From Thalassia testudinum (lineage: Eukaryota; Streptophyta; Magnoliopsida; Alismatales; Hydrocharitaceae), in assembly GCA_037157565.1 (NCBI GenBank), contig JAZHRO010000024.1, positions 16,746,501 through 16,810,500 on the forward strand: a stretch of 64,000 nt of DNA, given 5' to 3'. Both the position numbers and the translations under genes were made by a program. This document shows, one piece after another, positions 30,601 to 43,774 of the stretch (positions are counted from its first letter, which is position 1; each line of letters opens with the position of its first letter). The notes beneath the pieces are model-generated. The model saw only the letters and a list, made by a program, of their open reading frames with translations. It had not been told where the DNA came from and made no database searches.

Positions 30601-33600
30601 TGCAATATAACTAAGCGGAAGAAAAATACAAAGTAGTAAAGAAAGTAGAATAACTGTCTCAGTACATGCTACCACAACAACAGAAAGTGGAAAGGAAACA
30701 GAAGTAGCAGGAATGGTAAACTAAGCGTCCATTACTTACTACAACAGTAGGGTAAACAAAAGTGCTGAAAGAACAACTACGACTAGGTTCGGTTGGGTCC
30801 AGCACCCTCTGCAACTGGAAACTCGGGTTGCTCAACTTTTGATTCGGAATAGGGTGCGAAAAAGTAAAGTCAACGAATGCTGAGTAGAGTGATGTTTATA
30901 TTATTTAAGTACAAGTACAACAAAAATAATAACAGATTTATTTCCCATTTCTATTTAGTTCATTTAAGTATTTCTGTTTCAACTTTCTCAGAGTATCCAG
31001 GTATTTCTTGATCTTGCATGTTTTTCGTTGGAACGATCTTGATTGCGGTCTTTTTCGTAGAGTAGAAGGTACACGTGGTGCTTTCCTAGTCGGGAGAGTT
31101 TTCCGTGGTAGTCCTACACCCAGTCAACCACCTTGAGGTCACTGTCAAGATGTAGCGGTGACTACGACACGCGTGATAAGCGTACGGGTAGTTATCCCGC
31201 ATTGACACGTGGTCAGTTGTTTTCGCTAGCAAGTACGTCCAAAATATAGCACAGAACAGTATAGGGCATTGCCATCTCAGAATAGGGATCTCGCCCCTCA
31301 GAACCAAACAGGGGTTTCATTCCTCTACAGTCCGCATACCCTCGTTTGACTACCCCGGTTTGCCTAGAGGACCTAACAAAGTTGGTGTAGGGTGGCTAGC
31401 TGAACCCCGTGTCCCGTGGGGTAGCTAGCTCTCTCCCTACATTAGTAGCTCGCTCTCTCCCTACACTAGTAGCTCGCCTCGGTACCACGTACGCGAGGGT
31501 CAATAGGAGTCGGTGTAGAGTGGCCAATCCTAACCACGGGTCTTAACTTAAGGGAGACTAGTTCCGCTCTACGCTAAAGGGGGACAATTACTCTCCTTAG
31601 TACCACGTACACAAGGGTCAACACACTTCCCGTCTACATTCTAGATTTCCTTTCATCCATAGGAGTTCTATTCCTAATTCCCCGTAGGGTTCATGCTTAT
31701 ATTCATCTTATTTATCCAGGTTCAGATCTCATGTTTCATAATTCGTTCCTCATCCATATACAGGCATCTCGTATTTTCATAATTCAATTCTAAAAAACAT
31801 GCAACTTGTGGTTTCACAGGTAATTTCTCAATTACATACAGGCATCTCATATTTTAACATGTTTCTCGTAATTATGTTAAAGGCATTTACTAGCAATTTA
31901 TCTTAACCATGCATTCAAGTAAACAGTACATCTCAAACAGGCTTATTCATTTCTGCTCTAGGGTTCATTTTATATCCTAAAGTTCAATCTGACTATTCCA
32001 ACCAAGTACATTCTTATTTAAATATTAGCTGAGTTAAACCACTCTACCGGGTATCACGGGAGGAATGGGAGCCTGCGCGGCATATCTCGTTGTCTCCGCA
32101 TGCCCCGAACAAGCCACTGGCTGGTAACCTGTACTAGTGACTAATGTACATTAGACGAGCTCAAAAAAATAGATACTCAACACGAATACGTAGAAAAACT
32201 CGAGTGGAAAACAACGGTACTTCGTTTACAGAAATCCAATTTCGTTTGGGTCTTAAACAGGTCAAAAACGCGGTTATTGATCAAATTCAGACGTCTAGGA
32301 CCAATCCCAGACATCTTAAAAGACGTCAAAAGCTCACCTTGTGTTTCCTGTGGTTGATCAGACGTTGAGACTCTCTTTGCGACAGTCTAGGACAGTTCCA
32401 GACGTCGGACAAGATCTCTGATCGTTTGAAAGCACCTTCGGACATTTAGTGATGTGATCAGATGTCTAAAAGTGCGTGGGAAAGCATATTGCACGCTTTC
32501 CCAAAGCTTGCACCTGCGTACGGTCGCCCACAAGGCACAATGTCAGACGACATCTCTTGCGTTATGATATGCATGACGCAGGAAGATACGTACCTCGCGA
32601 TATCACGCTTTCAGACTCTGGCCTCAGCTCCGGCATCTGGGTCCTTCGGCAGTCGTCTGGAAGTCACGTCAGATGTCTGATACTGGAAAATTTCCAATAC
32701 CAGAACCTCCTCGGAGCTCGCCCGCTCGCACCTTCGCTGCAGCGGCAACTCCAGCTTCAGCAGCTGCAGGAGCTTGAGCAACTCCCCATCAGCGTCCTCC
32801 ACATGCTCATGCGCCCGCCACTGGACGGCGAGCTTTGCCGAGCTCCTGAAGGTCCTCTGACCTTCCACACTCTCCTTCCTCTCTCTCGCTCTCCCTCGCT
32901 TGCCCCCCTCTCGCCACTCTCGTCTGGCCTTGCAACTGCCGCACAAGAGGTGCTGGAGGTGGTGGTGTCTGGTGGTGAGGGGATGAGAGGAGGGGTTTAA
33001 ATAGGAGGGGAAATAGGGTTTGCAGGGTGTGGGTGCGGGGAGAGAGAAACCTCTACGCGCCGCGCGGGCGCAGAGCGCGAAGTGCAGTGCGAAAAATCTC
33101 ACTTTTAGACGTCCAGGAACGGGTCCAAACATCTGGACAGACGTCTGACTGAAACTCTAGACGTCTTAAATGGTTAAAAAGGTAACGGGCCATTACAGTT
33201 AACATAAGTATAAACATGAGCTAAGTATAGTTCACACATATAGTCCGAGTTGATTAATAATAAATAATAATGGGGCAAAGAAGTTTCATATAAATAGAGT
33301 AGAGATGGAGTAAAGGAGAATAAAACATCAAGTCATAGAGAAAGTGAAAAATCAAAAGGGGTTAAAGAAGGAAAAGGCTAGATATTTGAAATGAGGCCTA
33401 ATGACTGTAAATGAAAACCAATAAACTTTTTGACTTGAGAATAGTGCAATGGACACGACAATATCGAGGATATATCATATGGAATATTTGCACCAATATC
33501 TCCCAATATTTGAGGATATCGATTGACACCCATTGATATTGGCGATGTATCATCAATACACCATCACCACCAAGCCTTCTTCTACACTAAGTAGGGTCGA

Positions 33601-36600
33601 TTATGTGGATTCTTTACCTCCATTGAGATCTGTTTTGAGCCATCTCTGGATTTAAATTGAAGTAATTGAGGTCATACTCAATAGTTTTCTTCCAACACTA
33701 ACTTTGTCTTCCTCGCCCTCTCTTAGTGAGTTCAACTCCTAACTTCTTGTATCTCTCGATTGGGGCATTTAATGATCTTCTCTGCAGATGACCAAATCAC
33801 CTTAAACATCTCTCATTTTATCTTTTATCGGTGCCACCTCAACCCTTTCTTGGATAATCTCATTTGAAATATGATCCTTTCTTGTTTGACCACATATCCA
33901 TCTTAATATCTTCATTGCTTCCACATATATCTTTTACACATGCATGTAGTTAACAACCCAACATTTAGAACCATAAAACATGGTAGATCTTACAATTGCT
34001 CGATAGTGCTTTCCTTTAATTTTCAAAGGAACCCTCTTATCACATAGAACACTAGATACTCCCCTCCATTTCAACCTTCTTGCATTAATTCTGTCTATAA
34101 CATCTCCATTAATTTCACCATCTTGTTGAAAGATAGATTCTAAGTATTTAAAGCCATTTTTTATTGGAATACACTCCTCCAATTTTTACATTCATCCCTT
34201 CATTGTACCTTCTACCACTAAATGTACACTTCATATACCCGGTCTTTGTTTTGCTTAGGCAAAAGCTTTTAGCTTCCATGGCTTCTTTACAAAGCTCAAG
34301 TTTTTTACTTACTCCATCTTTTGTCTCATTAATTAACACAATGTTATTAGCAAAAAGCATACACTATGGCACCTCAACTTGAATATGCTTTGTCAACTCA
34401 TCCATGACCAAGGTAAAAAGGTAAGGACTTAGAACTGATCCTTGATGCAGACCAATGGTGATATCAAAGTAGTATGTCAATTCATCCTTCGTTCTTACAC
34501 AGGTCATAGCTCTATAATACATATCCTTTATAAAATTGATTTACAGAACTGGCACTTGTATCTTTTCTAAAATTTTCCACAAGATATCTCTTAGGACGTA
34601 GTCATTGGCTTTCTCCAAATCAATAAAGATCACATGTACATCATTCTTTTTAATTCTGTAGATCTCCATTATATGCCTTAGGAGGTGTATTGTTTTAATA
34701 GTAGATCGGCCTGGCATAAGTCCAAATTGATTTTCAATTACTATGGAAACTTGCTTTAGTCTTGTTTCACTTATTCTCTCCTAAAGTTTTATTGTATGAT
34801 TCATTAATTTAATATCTCTATAGTTGGAATAATTTTCTATATCTCCTTTACTCTTGTATAAATGTATCACAAAACTTTTCCTCTATTCCTCTGGCATTCT
34901 CTTGCCTCTTCAAATAGCATTAAATAATTTTGTGAGTCAAGTTATACTCTTTTCTCATTAATCTCCAAACACCTATAGGAATATCATCAGGCTCAACAAC
35001 TCTCCCAATTTTCATCATCTTTAAAGCATCCACCACTTTCGTTTGTATGCTTCAATAGCTTACCTAATTCGTGTAATCTTTTGAATTGGTTAACTCCCGT
35101 AAGATGTTATTATCCTTTTGTTTTTCATTAAAAAGCTTATAAAAATAATTTTACCATCTTATCTTTATATCCTCACTAGCTATAAGTACCCTTTTCTCAT
35201 GGAGATTCTTTTGGCATGGAAACATGATGGGATCGTGCTTTTTTGTTGGAAGATTGATTTTTCTAAGGCCTATGATAGCTTAGATTATGGCTTTTTATGG
35301 TTCTCTTTGTAGTTATGTGTCTTCCCACAGGTCTGGATAAGTTGGAGGAAGGCCTGTTGGACCTCAGTCTCTTGCTTTGTTTTGATCAATGGCATGTCGG
35401 AGGGTGGCTGGATGAGCCCAGGGAGAGGGGTGTGATAGGGCTGGCCCTTGGCTCCTTGCTTTTCATCCTTGTGGTGGACTTTCTCGTACACACGTGTTAT
35501 ACCTTTTGTGACACTAGGCTCTTAAGGGGCTTTAACACTAGCATGGGGGAACTGCCATACCTCTCCTCCAGTATGCAGGCAATACCATCTTCATTTCGGG
35601 TACCATGTTTGAGACCAAAGAAGCGGGGCTTCTTCTTGAGGTCTTCGAGGAGGCTTCGAGACTAAAGGTGAACCTGCACAAGTCAGGTTTTCTCCCTTTT
35701 GGTATGTCTACTAATTCAGTTTCGCAGTGTCATGATATCTTGGGGACCAATCAACTTCAATGTCCAATCAAATATTTGGGTTTTCCATTAAAGCTTGGAT
35801 GGACTACCGTGAGGGATTGGACTTTGATTGTTGAAAGGTTGGAGTAGCGATTGCAGGGTTGGGCGGCTGAACTTCTCTCTAGAGGTGGATGCCTGGTGCT
35901 ACTCTCCTCTATGTTGTTAGCTTTGCCACTTTATTATCTTTCGGTCTTCAAGATACGAATGACTATCTTGAAGAGGATTGGTATGATTCGAAGGTGATGT
36001 CTTCCTTACTAGGAAATAGTTACATCCCTCATGTGGCTAGGGATGAAGTGTGTACACCTCTTGAGATGAATGATTTGGGGGTTTTGGATTTGCGACTGAT
36101 GAATGGCACTCTACTCACAAAGTGGATCCTTCAGTTTATGGGACCTCACCAGTCGTTATGGAAACTTATCATCTGCGAGTCTTATGGGACACCATTGCTT
36201 GGGACGAAAGGAGGAGCTCCAACAAAGGCGCTTTGTTCTTTTGGAAGAGTCTTCAGAAGACCTTGAGGAGGGTTTAGCCTAATTGTACGACGGTTCTTGG
36301 AGATGGCTCCAACTTTGAGTTTTGGCAATGCTTGTGGTCTTTGGCGGGGGTTCTTTTTTGAGTCCTATTTAGACTTGCGGTGCTCTCTACGTCTCCTTTG
36401 GCTATTGTGGTGATCTGTTTCTCAAGTGAGTCGCGGTCACGATTGCTGCCTGACTCACTCTCGGAGTCTTGGCTAGAGGACCTCACCATGTTGCTCCAAT
36501 CTCTTCATGATGTATGTCCTGGCATAGGATGTGATGGCTGGGTTAGGAAGTATGGCTCTTTCTTAACGAGGAAGGCATATTTACACCTCTTGGAGGAGGC

Positions 36601-39600
36601 TCGTGATCATGATTACGATCTTGCTTCTAACTTAAAGATCTGGAGAATGGGCTTGCCTTTGAAGGTGTGGGTTTGCATGGCTTCTGAGGAGGAGACACCT
36701 TGTTACTTGTTCCTACGGATGCCATTGGGCACCAAACTTTGATGACTACTGCATCATCTGTGGTGGCAGATTGGAGGATACTGTGCACATGCTTTATGTG
36801 CTCCTTTGCGAGAGAAGTTTGGTTGGTCTCGAGCTTTGCTCTTGTCCAACATGACTCTGATCTCTCTTTCTGACAGAGTTTACATTCTTCGCTTGCTGAT
36901 TTGGGGACATTGGGAAGGTCTTTACTCTCATTTGGTGTCTTTGGATGGAGTGCAATGATGTAGTGTTTAAAGGAGAACATCTCTTTGTTGATGGCGTTAG
37001 CTATTTGTACTCTTATTTTTGTAATGCCCGGAGCTTGTAGTCTCCACTATTAATGATACTTTGGAGGGTTAACATCCCTTGTTAACCACCCCTTTCCCCT
37101 TTTTTTTTTTCTAAAAAAAGAAGCACCCTTTTTCATCCTTGATGCACCTTAGAATAATCTTGCAATCGTTGCAGCATAGTCGATCACTTCTCAATCTTGG
37201 AAAATAGATATTCTCGTGATATTGATATGAGTTATGTTGGAGATATGAGATATATTGCTAATACATCGAGATATCTTTTTCCATGCTAAAACCGTCCATT
37301 TTTCCTTGCATATATTGAAATGAACATATTTTTCCAAAAAAATGCTGAATAATGTATTGAGATTTTATGATTTCCGTTTAGTAATACAGGTGAACACCTA
37401 TTTAGTATTGACTGTCCTGAAGCATTGGATTTATGTATCTTGTGCCTATATTTGCATACTTGGATGCCTATTAGGGTAAATTTATTTGACAAATATGGGA
37501 AAATCAGATTATATGCATACTTTTAAGTAGATAGAAACCCTTCCTACTCCAAATAGATGTATGGCCCACAAAGATGCAATTTCATTGAATTAATATGTAT
37601 TCGGTTTATGAAGGCACTTGCAGAGACCAGAGGCTACAGTTGCATACATGAAGAGCCTAGTTTCTTTTTCTTCTTCCTCTTTAAAAAGGTAACGGATAGG
37701 TCTAGTTTTGTTGTTCTCATAAAAGGAAGCCTACCTTTGTTGGACCTTTCATCCTTTATTTTTTTCCCTCTTTAGCAGAACTGCCCACTATGGAACAATG
37801 AGTGAAAGAAGAGGAGCGTCAAAGAAAGTGATAGGGTTTTGGTACATGCAATTGAAGACGAGTTAATAGGAAAAAAGAATAGAGTAAGCCAAAGAAACCT
37901 TCTCTAAAAAAAGGGGGTATGTGGAAGAAAAGCCATTTCTGACATATCTTGCTTTATTTGAGTTGGTATTAGTACTTATTTGTCTCTAGTATTAAGAGGC
38001 TTTTTTGAAAAAGAAGCATTAAGTGGCTTTCTTTTGTAAAAACAAGGCCTTAGAGAAACCAAAAAAAATTCATGAAGAACGAAAAAGGAAACAAGTCAGA
38101 CACAAGTTGCACCTATGAGAGCAGTCTAGAGTACACAAATCAATCTCTTGTGTGAGAAAAGATCAAAACTGTTCTAGAGTGTTCAGTGCTTACAATTGGG
38201 CACAATGATTATCTGAAGTTTGATACAGTTTAAGCAATACACTTATCTGAGTTGTTTCAATGAAGTGACTTACACAGCCAACTACATATTCCAACTCTTG
38301 TAATGGGTCCATGCTAGGCCATTATCTACACAATTGGTATAAAAGCTTTTGGACCTTGAGCCAAAAACATTGACATGACCATTTAGACGAGTTTGTTCAA
38401 GATAATGCATACAGATGCTCCTGTGGCTTTTGCATTTTTCAGGGAGCTTTGAGCATTTGGAGCTTCAACTGTTGTTTGGGTTTTCTGGCCTTTTTGAGCA
38501 TTTTGAAATGACCATCTTCTCTCGCACTCTAGTTCTGGGAAGGCAGCTTTAGGCTTTTTTTCTCTTGCACCTCACGTTGGTGACATGTGGTTCATCCAAG
38601 CATTGCTTTTGCTCTGTTGTTCTTTGAAGATTTGCTTAGAAGTACTGCATGAAAGGGCAAAATTAACAAAAAATTAATCATGAACTGTTTTAGATTTTGA
38701 GGTTTATAGCCTATTATAATCTGTAGCAACTATTCTTCTTTATCAGCTCAAATAACTTGCTTTTTTTTAGCATCCGGGTAAGCTAGGATTTAGTTGTAAG
38801 TTTTATTTGCCACTAGGAGAAGACTCCTGTCTTGTGACTTGTAGACAAGTATGGGAAAAGGAAAACAGAAAGTGGAGTTCCAGGTATGTTAAAATGAAAA
38901 CATAAAAGTGGGCGTACCATGGACATTGATTATCAATGACCAATCTATTTTCTATATACCTATAATTGCCAGATCATAGTAAATTAACCCTGTGAGATTT
39001 GATGGGGATAGTTCTTGTGCATCACACAGCACATGTGAGCTGCTATTTAATTAGTTGTCAGCCAATGTTCTATTTAGGTGGTAAACTGACAGTTCTAATT
39101 TTGTTTTCTTGTTCTGGCTAGGCAGGGGATCCTCTTTATGTGCTTTTATGTTGTTGGTTGACAGCTGTGGGTGCTGGCCTTCTGAGATCTGAAGAGCTCC
39201 TGGAAGGGGTTGCGAGGATTCGATTATCCAATGATATTGAATTTGAAGAGCAGACTTTTATGGCAGCCATGACTGCTGCCAAGGAGGTTGTCTCTCATTC
39301 ACATCTTCCTTTTACTATTTCGTATTGCTTGACATCGAACACTTGGGTTGCAATGGCACATATGTTATTGTATTATTGAATCAATGCTTCCTCTCAGAAT
39401 TATTGAATAAGTGCTAAACTTCAGGAGTAGATGGGTTGTTGAAATAGAAGGACAGAATGCTGTATAATAGGTGCAGCTATTTTTTGGATGCCATGGCAAA
39501 ATGTCCTCTAAAGTTGACATGGGAGGTGAATTTCTGTATGCTAGCATGAGAAGGCAACACTAAATGATGTGAATTTTTAAACAATACTTGTTGCTACCTC

Positions 39601-42600
39601 CATACTCCCTTTAAGCATGAGCTTGTATGATAGTGCAAATATTCTCTTCAAGAAGTTTGACCACTGAGACAAACCAGAAAGCTGATGTGATAGAGAACCA
39701 ATTTTGATTCTGTTAAAACATTACAAAAGGCAAACTGAATGAAAAAAGTGTAGGCAGCAGCCAAAGGGCTCTAAGATGCAAACTGGCAGCAATCCTTTCC
39801 ACCATTTGGCTTCATCTGACATCAGGCGACAGTCTAAAGGCTGGTTGATTTTCGGGTGAACAAAGTTCAAATTATCAGTCAAAAATCTTGGAATTTCCGG
39901 TCAAATAAAATTTGGTTGACATGATCAATATTTAGTAGAACCTTCTTAAATAAAGAGGTAGAAGTTGTGAGCAGGATTGGCCTTAATTTGGAATTGCCTG
40001 AAATAACCAGTAGTAGCGATGTGGGGATTGATGGTTCCTTAAAAGTTGCAGATTTCACTGAAATATTCTTAAATTGTTTCAAGTATGTCTAAAGATTCTA
40101 TAACTTGAAAAATTAGTGAATCATGGTGATAAACCAAGAGAAGCATGCAAGGTAGGAATTCAATCAGAGAGAGCCTATTGGAACACAAGGAAAAAGAAAA
40201 AGTGGATTTGGGAACTTGGAGGGATGGAAAAGATTGACACTCGGAGAAAGGCTTTCAAGTTGTGCAAAATGAAAGGAAAGGAAAAGAGGAGGTCGATGGA
40301 TGAGGGGAGGATGACATTTGAGAGAACTTGATGGAGCTGGAGGTGGAGTAGGTGGAGCCAAGGAACCAGAAAACTAGCATGAAGGGGTCCAATGGAACAA
40401 ATGAAAGAATATAGAAAGTGCAGCTAGTGCTTGCATTATGAGATCCCTTTTTCCCTCTTGTGCAAGATACACCTGCCATTGTTTCTCTGATTTTTGCTTG
40501 GTTGGTGGATACAGGTGCTGCCAGTAAACCAGGTTCGTGGTGGGAAATAATGGTTGTCGGATGGGGAATCTGCAGAAGAAAACTATCTAGAAGTGGGGAG
40601 GCTTGTGGCGATGCATGTGTTGATGCTACACTGCAGTAATTATTTTAAGGAAAACTATTCCCTTACCCCTCCCCTTACCCAAAATCCTACCCCCATATGA
40701 AAAAAAGGGTGACTCACCTAGGCCCTTTGACCATCCCAGTTTTTGACCTCTCCCCCCTTGTTACAACTTGGGGTGGGGATTAGTGTAGGCTAACCAGGTT
40801 CAGGTTCCTTTTTCTAATACCAGCATTGCTAAAATATCTTGGTATGAATGGTCAAGCAAGAGCATTGTTGGAATCCTTTGAAGAATGCCTAGAAGTCCTT
40901 TTGCAGGGAGTCCCTTGGTTTTAAGGTTCTATTAACTACTCTGTTCGTAATTGTGTTTCAAGTAGTTATTTTTATGCTCTTTTATTCTTCAAACAAGGCT
41001 AGGGTAGCTTCTTGTGAAAATTTTCCTGGAACATCTTGAAATCCAGCTTTTTGCTGATTCTATTTAAGAATAGGGATGGAAATATGGCAATGAAGACAAA
41101 GTCCTTATGTTGTCAAAGCTCTTCCAGAACAAAAAGATCAGATTAAGTTAATATTAGCATTATTATGTGAGGGTATAATTACTTGGTAGGAGGTATTGAT
41201 TGGCAGAAACAGATCTAGAGGTGATTTTGGGACCATTCAATTACACCTTACCCCTGTATTGCTAGCTGCAGCTAGCTGTATGCATTGATTTTATGCTCCT
41301 CTCTTTACTAAGTTATGACATGTTGAGCAGTCGTGGCTTTATCGAATATATAATGTTGCCTACTGCTTTTGAAAAAGATGTTAATTGCATTTTGCAAATG
41401 CATGCAAGTTCATATCTTATTCATAGCAGCTGTCTTCATTTTGACTGGTTTTTGGGCTGAGAAAGGCTGGAGCTCTACCCTTTTACCCCTTGCAACTCCA
41501 TATGACTTGTGGATCTTATGCATACATATTTATTTAGTCATTTGTTAACGAATATTATATTGAAGAATAAAATAGACAAAATCACCTATGGTTTGGGTTT
41601 GAGGTCAATTCTCCCACCCACCACCGTCTCCCGGCATGGGATTCAGCTACCCCACTGTGTCATCACTTAGGATGCATGAACCCTCCCCCTTTTTAGGACT
41701 AACATACCCTTCACTTGCTAAATTTGCTATTACCTTTGCCACCCATGCCATGCCACCAGTGGCTCATCACTATTGGTCCACCTTTTCTCTGTCTCCTCCC
41801 TTCCCTCCCTCTTCCACCGCAATGGCCACCACTCCATTGGACCTTCCCTATCTTGAGATTCTTGACCATCATGTCAAGTGCCTTCATCACCCTTTACTTC
41901 TTTGCCGACTTTGTCTCTCATGGTGTCACTATCTCCTTTTCGGTCTTCCCTATCCTCACCAATTGTCCTGGGGCTTCCCCCCTTGTGTCACTTACCCCCC
42001 CTTCGGCATGGTTCTAGACAATCACCTACTCTGGTTCTCTTTGGAAATAACCATCCCCTGTTTTTTCCCATTACTTATACGGTGCACTACTTCTCCAATC
42101 ACCTTTTAATCACTTACGGGCCCTTTCTGAGCCTGCAGACAAAGAACCGTTGAAGAAACATATTGTGATGTGAGTTTCCCAGGGGTAACAGGTTTTCTTT
42201 TTTTCACCGTATTTGGTTTTCTTTTTCTATTCTTGGAATTGGGTTTCTTTCAAAACCCTGTCCATGAGGTCATGTTCTACCTATCAACTCAGTTCAGAGC
42301 ATTGAGTTGAATGCCTTGGTATATTTAGGATGTGGTTGTGGACTTCTGTTGCAATTAGTACTTAGTGAGGTTGAGGACCATGCTCTAAGATATTAATATT
42401 TTGTAAAGGAAATGCTTATGATCTTTACAACTGTATGTTTGACTTGAAACAAATATGGTGGTGGAACTGTCGAATGGGAATGAACATGGAAAACTTGGCA
42501 ACCATTAACTATCTCAGGTGACCCCTTTATGCATCAGTTCGTCATCTCTAATTAAGGACATGTAGCTATCTCAAGCCATAATTTCACAGGGATGCTCCAA

Positions 42601-43525
42601 TCATTAGGAAGCACATTCAACATTCTCGACTCACTGCAATTCAAGATTCTAAATCTAATCCTTCCCCTTCTGAACTGACAGCCCCAGAAATGGAGCCAGG
42701 AGGGCAATAATTGGAGGAGTGGACATTCAAAGAGTAAGGGAGAAGAGGTGGATGCTGTTGCAGGGGGAGGCAGCACCATGGAGAAGGAACTTCTCAATGT
42801 TAAGGATGGGGAAGGCCTGAGGTGAACAGTGATAGTTGTATATGGTGGGGTGGAGGAGATGGTGTCGAGCTTCTGCCGGCATGGTCGGCAGGTGGTGGTT
42901 GAGCAAAGGGTTGATGGATGCAGATGAAAGGTATTCTGGTCCTGAATTTAAGAGTAGGGGTTTCTTGGATCCTTAGTAAAGGGGAGTAGTCAAATTTCGA
43001 GGGGGCGTACCCAAACCGAGATGGGGGACTGTGTATTTAACTCTATATTGAATGTCTTGAATGTCATGAAGAATTTTACTGAAACATGGTTGTCCAGTGT
43101 TTCCTGTGGTAAGAAGGATTGTTTCTTGGCAATTGCTTCCTTTATTTGCCGAGAATACCATTACTGATGGTTATTGATCAGAAACTGACATGATCATGCA
43201 GAGACGAGCAAAGACGAAAGCTAAAATCCCAGAAATCCCCATGGAACTACGAGCTGAAAAAGCACTTGAAGCCATTTATGTTTGTTGCTTTGGCGAAGAC
43301 CTCATCGAAGAAGAAGATGCCAGATTACTTTGTGTTATGCTGAATGCAGTCTTTCCTTCAGTCAGACAAGCTGCAATTGATAGAATGGTTGGCGTAAAGG
43401 TAAAGCAAGTAGCTGAGGGTGATAGAACAGAAATCCCACAGCCCAAGGAGATTACTAGAGAGGCAATCCAATCACAAATGAAGGACCTTCAGTTTCTAAA
43501 ACAGAAGAGCGAAAAATCCACTTGA
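27668..43525 (+). CDS. Plastid-targeted protein resembling photosystem I assembly factor PSA3, three exons
   Basis: The exons are 27668-28024, 39122-39286 and 43202-43525. All junctions are GT-AG and phase 0, giving about 281 aa. The N-terminal ~45 residues are rich in Ala, Thr, Ser, Pro and Arg, as in a chloroplast transit peptide. The mature part starts near 'AYMERNPNSVSG'. Conserved-looking segments are 'GMAEKLLGSLPVVGL', 'DFAEFRRRVGKNCGIN', 'GDPLYVLLCCWLTAVGAGLL', 'RLSNDIEFEEQ', 'AEKALEAIYVCCFG' and an acidic 'DLIEEED'. The hydrophobic 'YVLLCCWLTAVGAGLL' may be buried or membrane-associated. PSA3 helps assemble photosystem I in land plants and algae; my assignment rests on remembered resemblance and is moderate. 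No catalytic motif is seen. Introns are 11.1 and 3.9 kb, the first transposon-filled. The reading frame is intact. Confidence 0.7.
28135..28171 (+). repeat. (AGG)n microsatellite
   Basis: About twelve uninterrupted AGG triplets in intron 1 of the PSA3-like gene, ~110 bases after the donor. Confidence 0.9.
28180..30265 (+). other. Intron 1 segment without recognised elements
   Basis: I see AT-rich sequence with scattered 'gatat' words but no element or RNA gene that I can support. Confidence 0.4.
30266..30673. repeat. 204 bp tandem duplication across the LTR end
   Basis: 30266-30469 is repeated at 30470-30673. The unit includes 11 bases outside the LTR ('aagatggttag'), so the duplication happened after the LTR was inserted here. 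Confidence 0.8.
30277..33197 (-). mobile_element. Solo LTR of a Ty3-gypsy element
   Basis: 2.9 kb from TGTTATG to ATTACA. It matches 56068-58882 along its length ('ggatccctacagga', 'cggtgtagagtggcca', 'ggtaccacgtacgcgaggg', GACGTC motifs, and 'aacgggcc' near the end). Flanks GTTAG (30272-30276) and GTTAA (33198-33202) agree in 4 of 5 bases, consistent with one old target duplication. No internal coding region follows, so two LTRs have probably recombined. It lies in intron 1 of the PSA3-like gene. Confidence 0.8.
33561..35183 (-). mobile_element. RTE-clade LINE, 3' part, inactivated
   Basis: On minus it encodes RT segments 'YKSKGDIENYSNYR' (about 34800-34860), 'VIFIDLEKANDYV', 'GLHQGSVLSPYLF', 'MLFANNIVLINE' (34325-34360), and the C-terminal 'NGFKYLESIFQQDGEI' and 'LKWRGVSSVLCDKRVP' (34020-34160). 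It ends with an RTE-like 3' tail ('accctacttagtgta...ggcttggtggtgatggtg'). The catalytic FADD is FANN, and stops and frameshifts are present. The 5' continuation lies beyond the L1 at 35199-37120. Confidence 0.8.
35199..37120 (+). mobile_element. 5'-truncated L1 LINE inserted into the RTE element
   Basis: It encodes RT ('WKIDFSKAYDSLDYGFLW', near 35240-35310) and downstream ORF2 regions in several frames. It ends in a T-rich then A-rich tail (37100-37120) like the L1 at 19740. Target duplication: 'aagtaccctttt' at 35184-35195 and 'aagcaccctttt' at 37121-37132 (one mismatch). The YADD region is not preserved. Confidence 0.8.
37137..37200 (-). mobile_element. Continuation of the RTE LINE beyond the L1
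   Basis: The minus-strand reading 'RCIKDEKG' fits the RTE linker before RT that is missing at 35183. The RTE element was thus cut in two by the L1. The RTE 5' boundary is unclear. Confidence 0.5.
37201..39121 (+). other. Rest of intron 1 of the PSA3-like gene
   Basis: I see no recognisable element. 'gatat'-rich sequence at 37200-37280 resembles 33430-33545 on the far side of the RTE and may be the interrupted host sequence. Confidence 0.4.
39287..43201 (+). other. Intron 2 of the PSA3-like gene
   Basis: 3.9 kb without an element I can name. A C/T-rich segment at 41590-42130 gives overlapping ORFs in three frames by composition only. Confidence 0.5.
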
Positions 43526-43768
43526 TCGCTCTGTTTCAGCATCGAACACAAGACATGGCAAATGATGATAACTAGCTTCTCGTCAAGATGCGGGGGGGAA
43601 AGGAAATTTACATTTGTCTCGTCTCGTCGTTACTGTGAGGAGTGCAAAGAGTAATTGCGAAACCATATGGGGAGTATATGTCACTGTAATTTATGTAATT
43701 TTTTGTAGCTGCTGTAGATTACCATTTGTTTTATGAAACAAACATTTTTGTAATGGATGAGCAGCAGA

Positions 43769-43774
43769 AATAAA
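43769..43774 (+). promoter_or_regulatory. Polyadenylation signal AATAAA of the PSA3-like gene
   Basis: AATAAA about 245 bases after the stop codon, preceded by TGTAA-type far-upstream words ('ctgtaatttatgtaa'). Confidence 0.55.

Noticed and set aside
32611..33132. 173-codon minus ORF and overlapping plus ORF
   Set aside because: Both lie within the solo LTR (30277-33197) in a GC-rich part, with no domain.
41636..42109. 157-codon plus-strand ORF in PSA3-like intron 2
   Set aside because: C/T-rich sequence keeps three frames open at once; no family resemblance or splice support.
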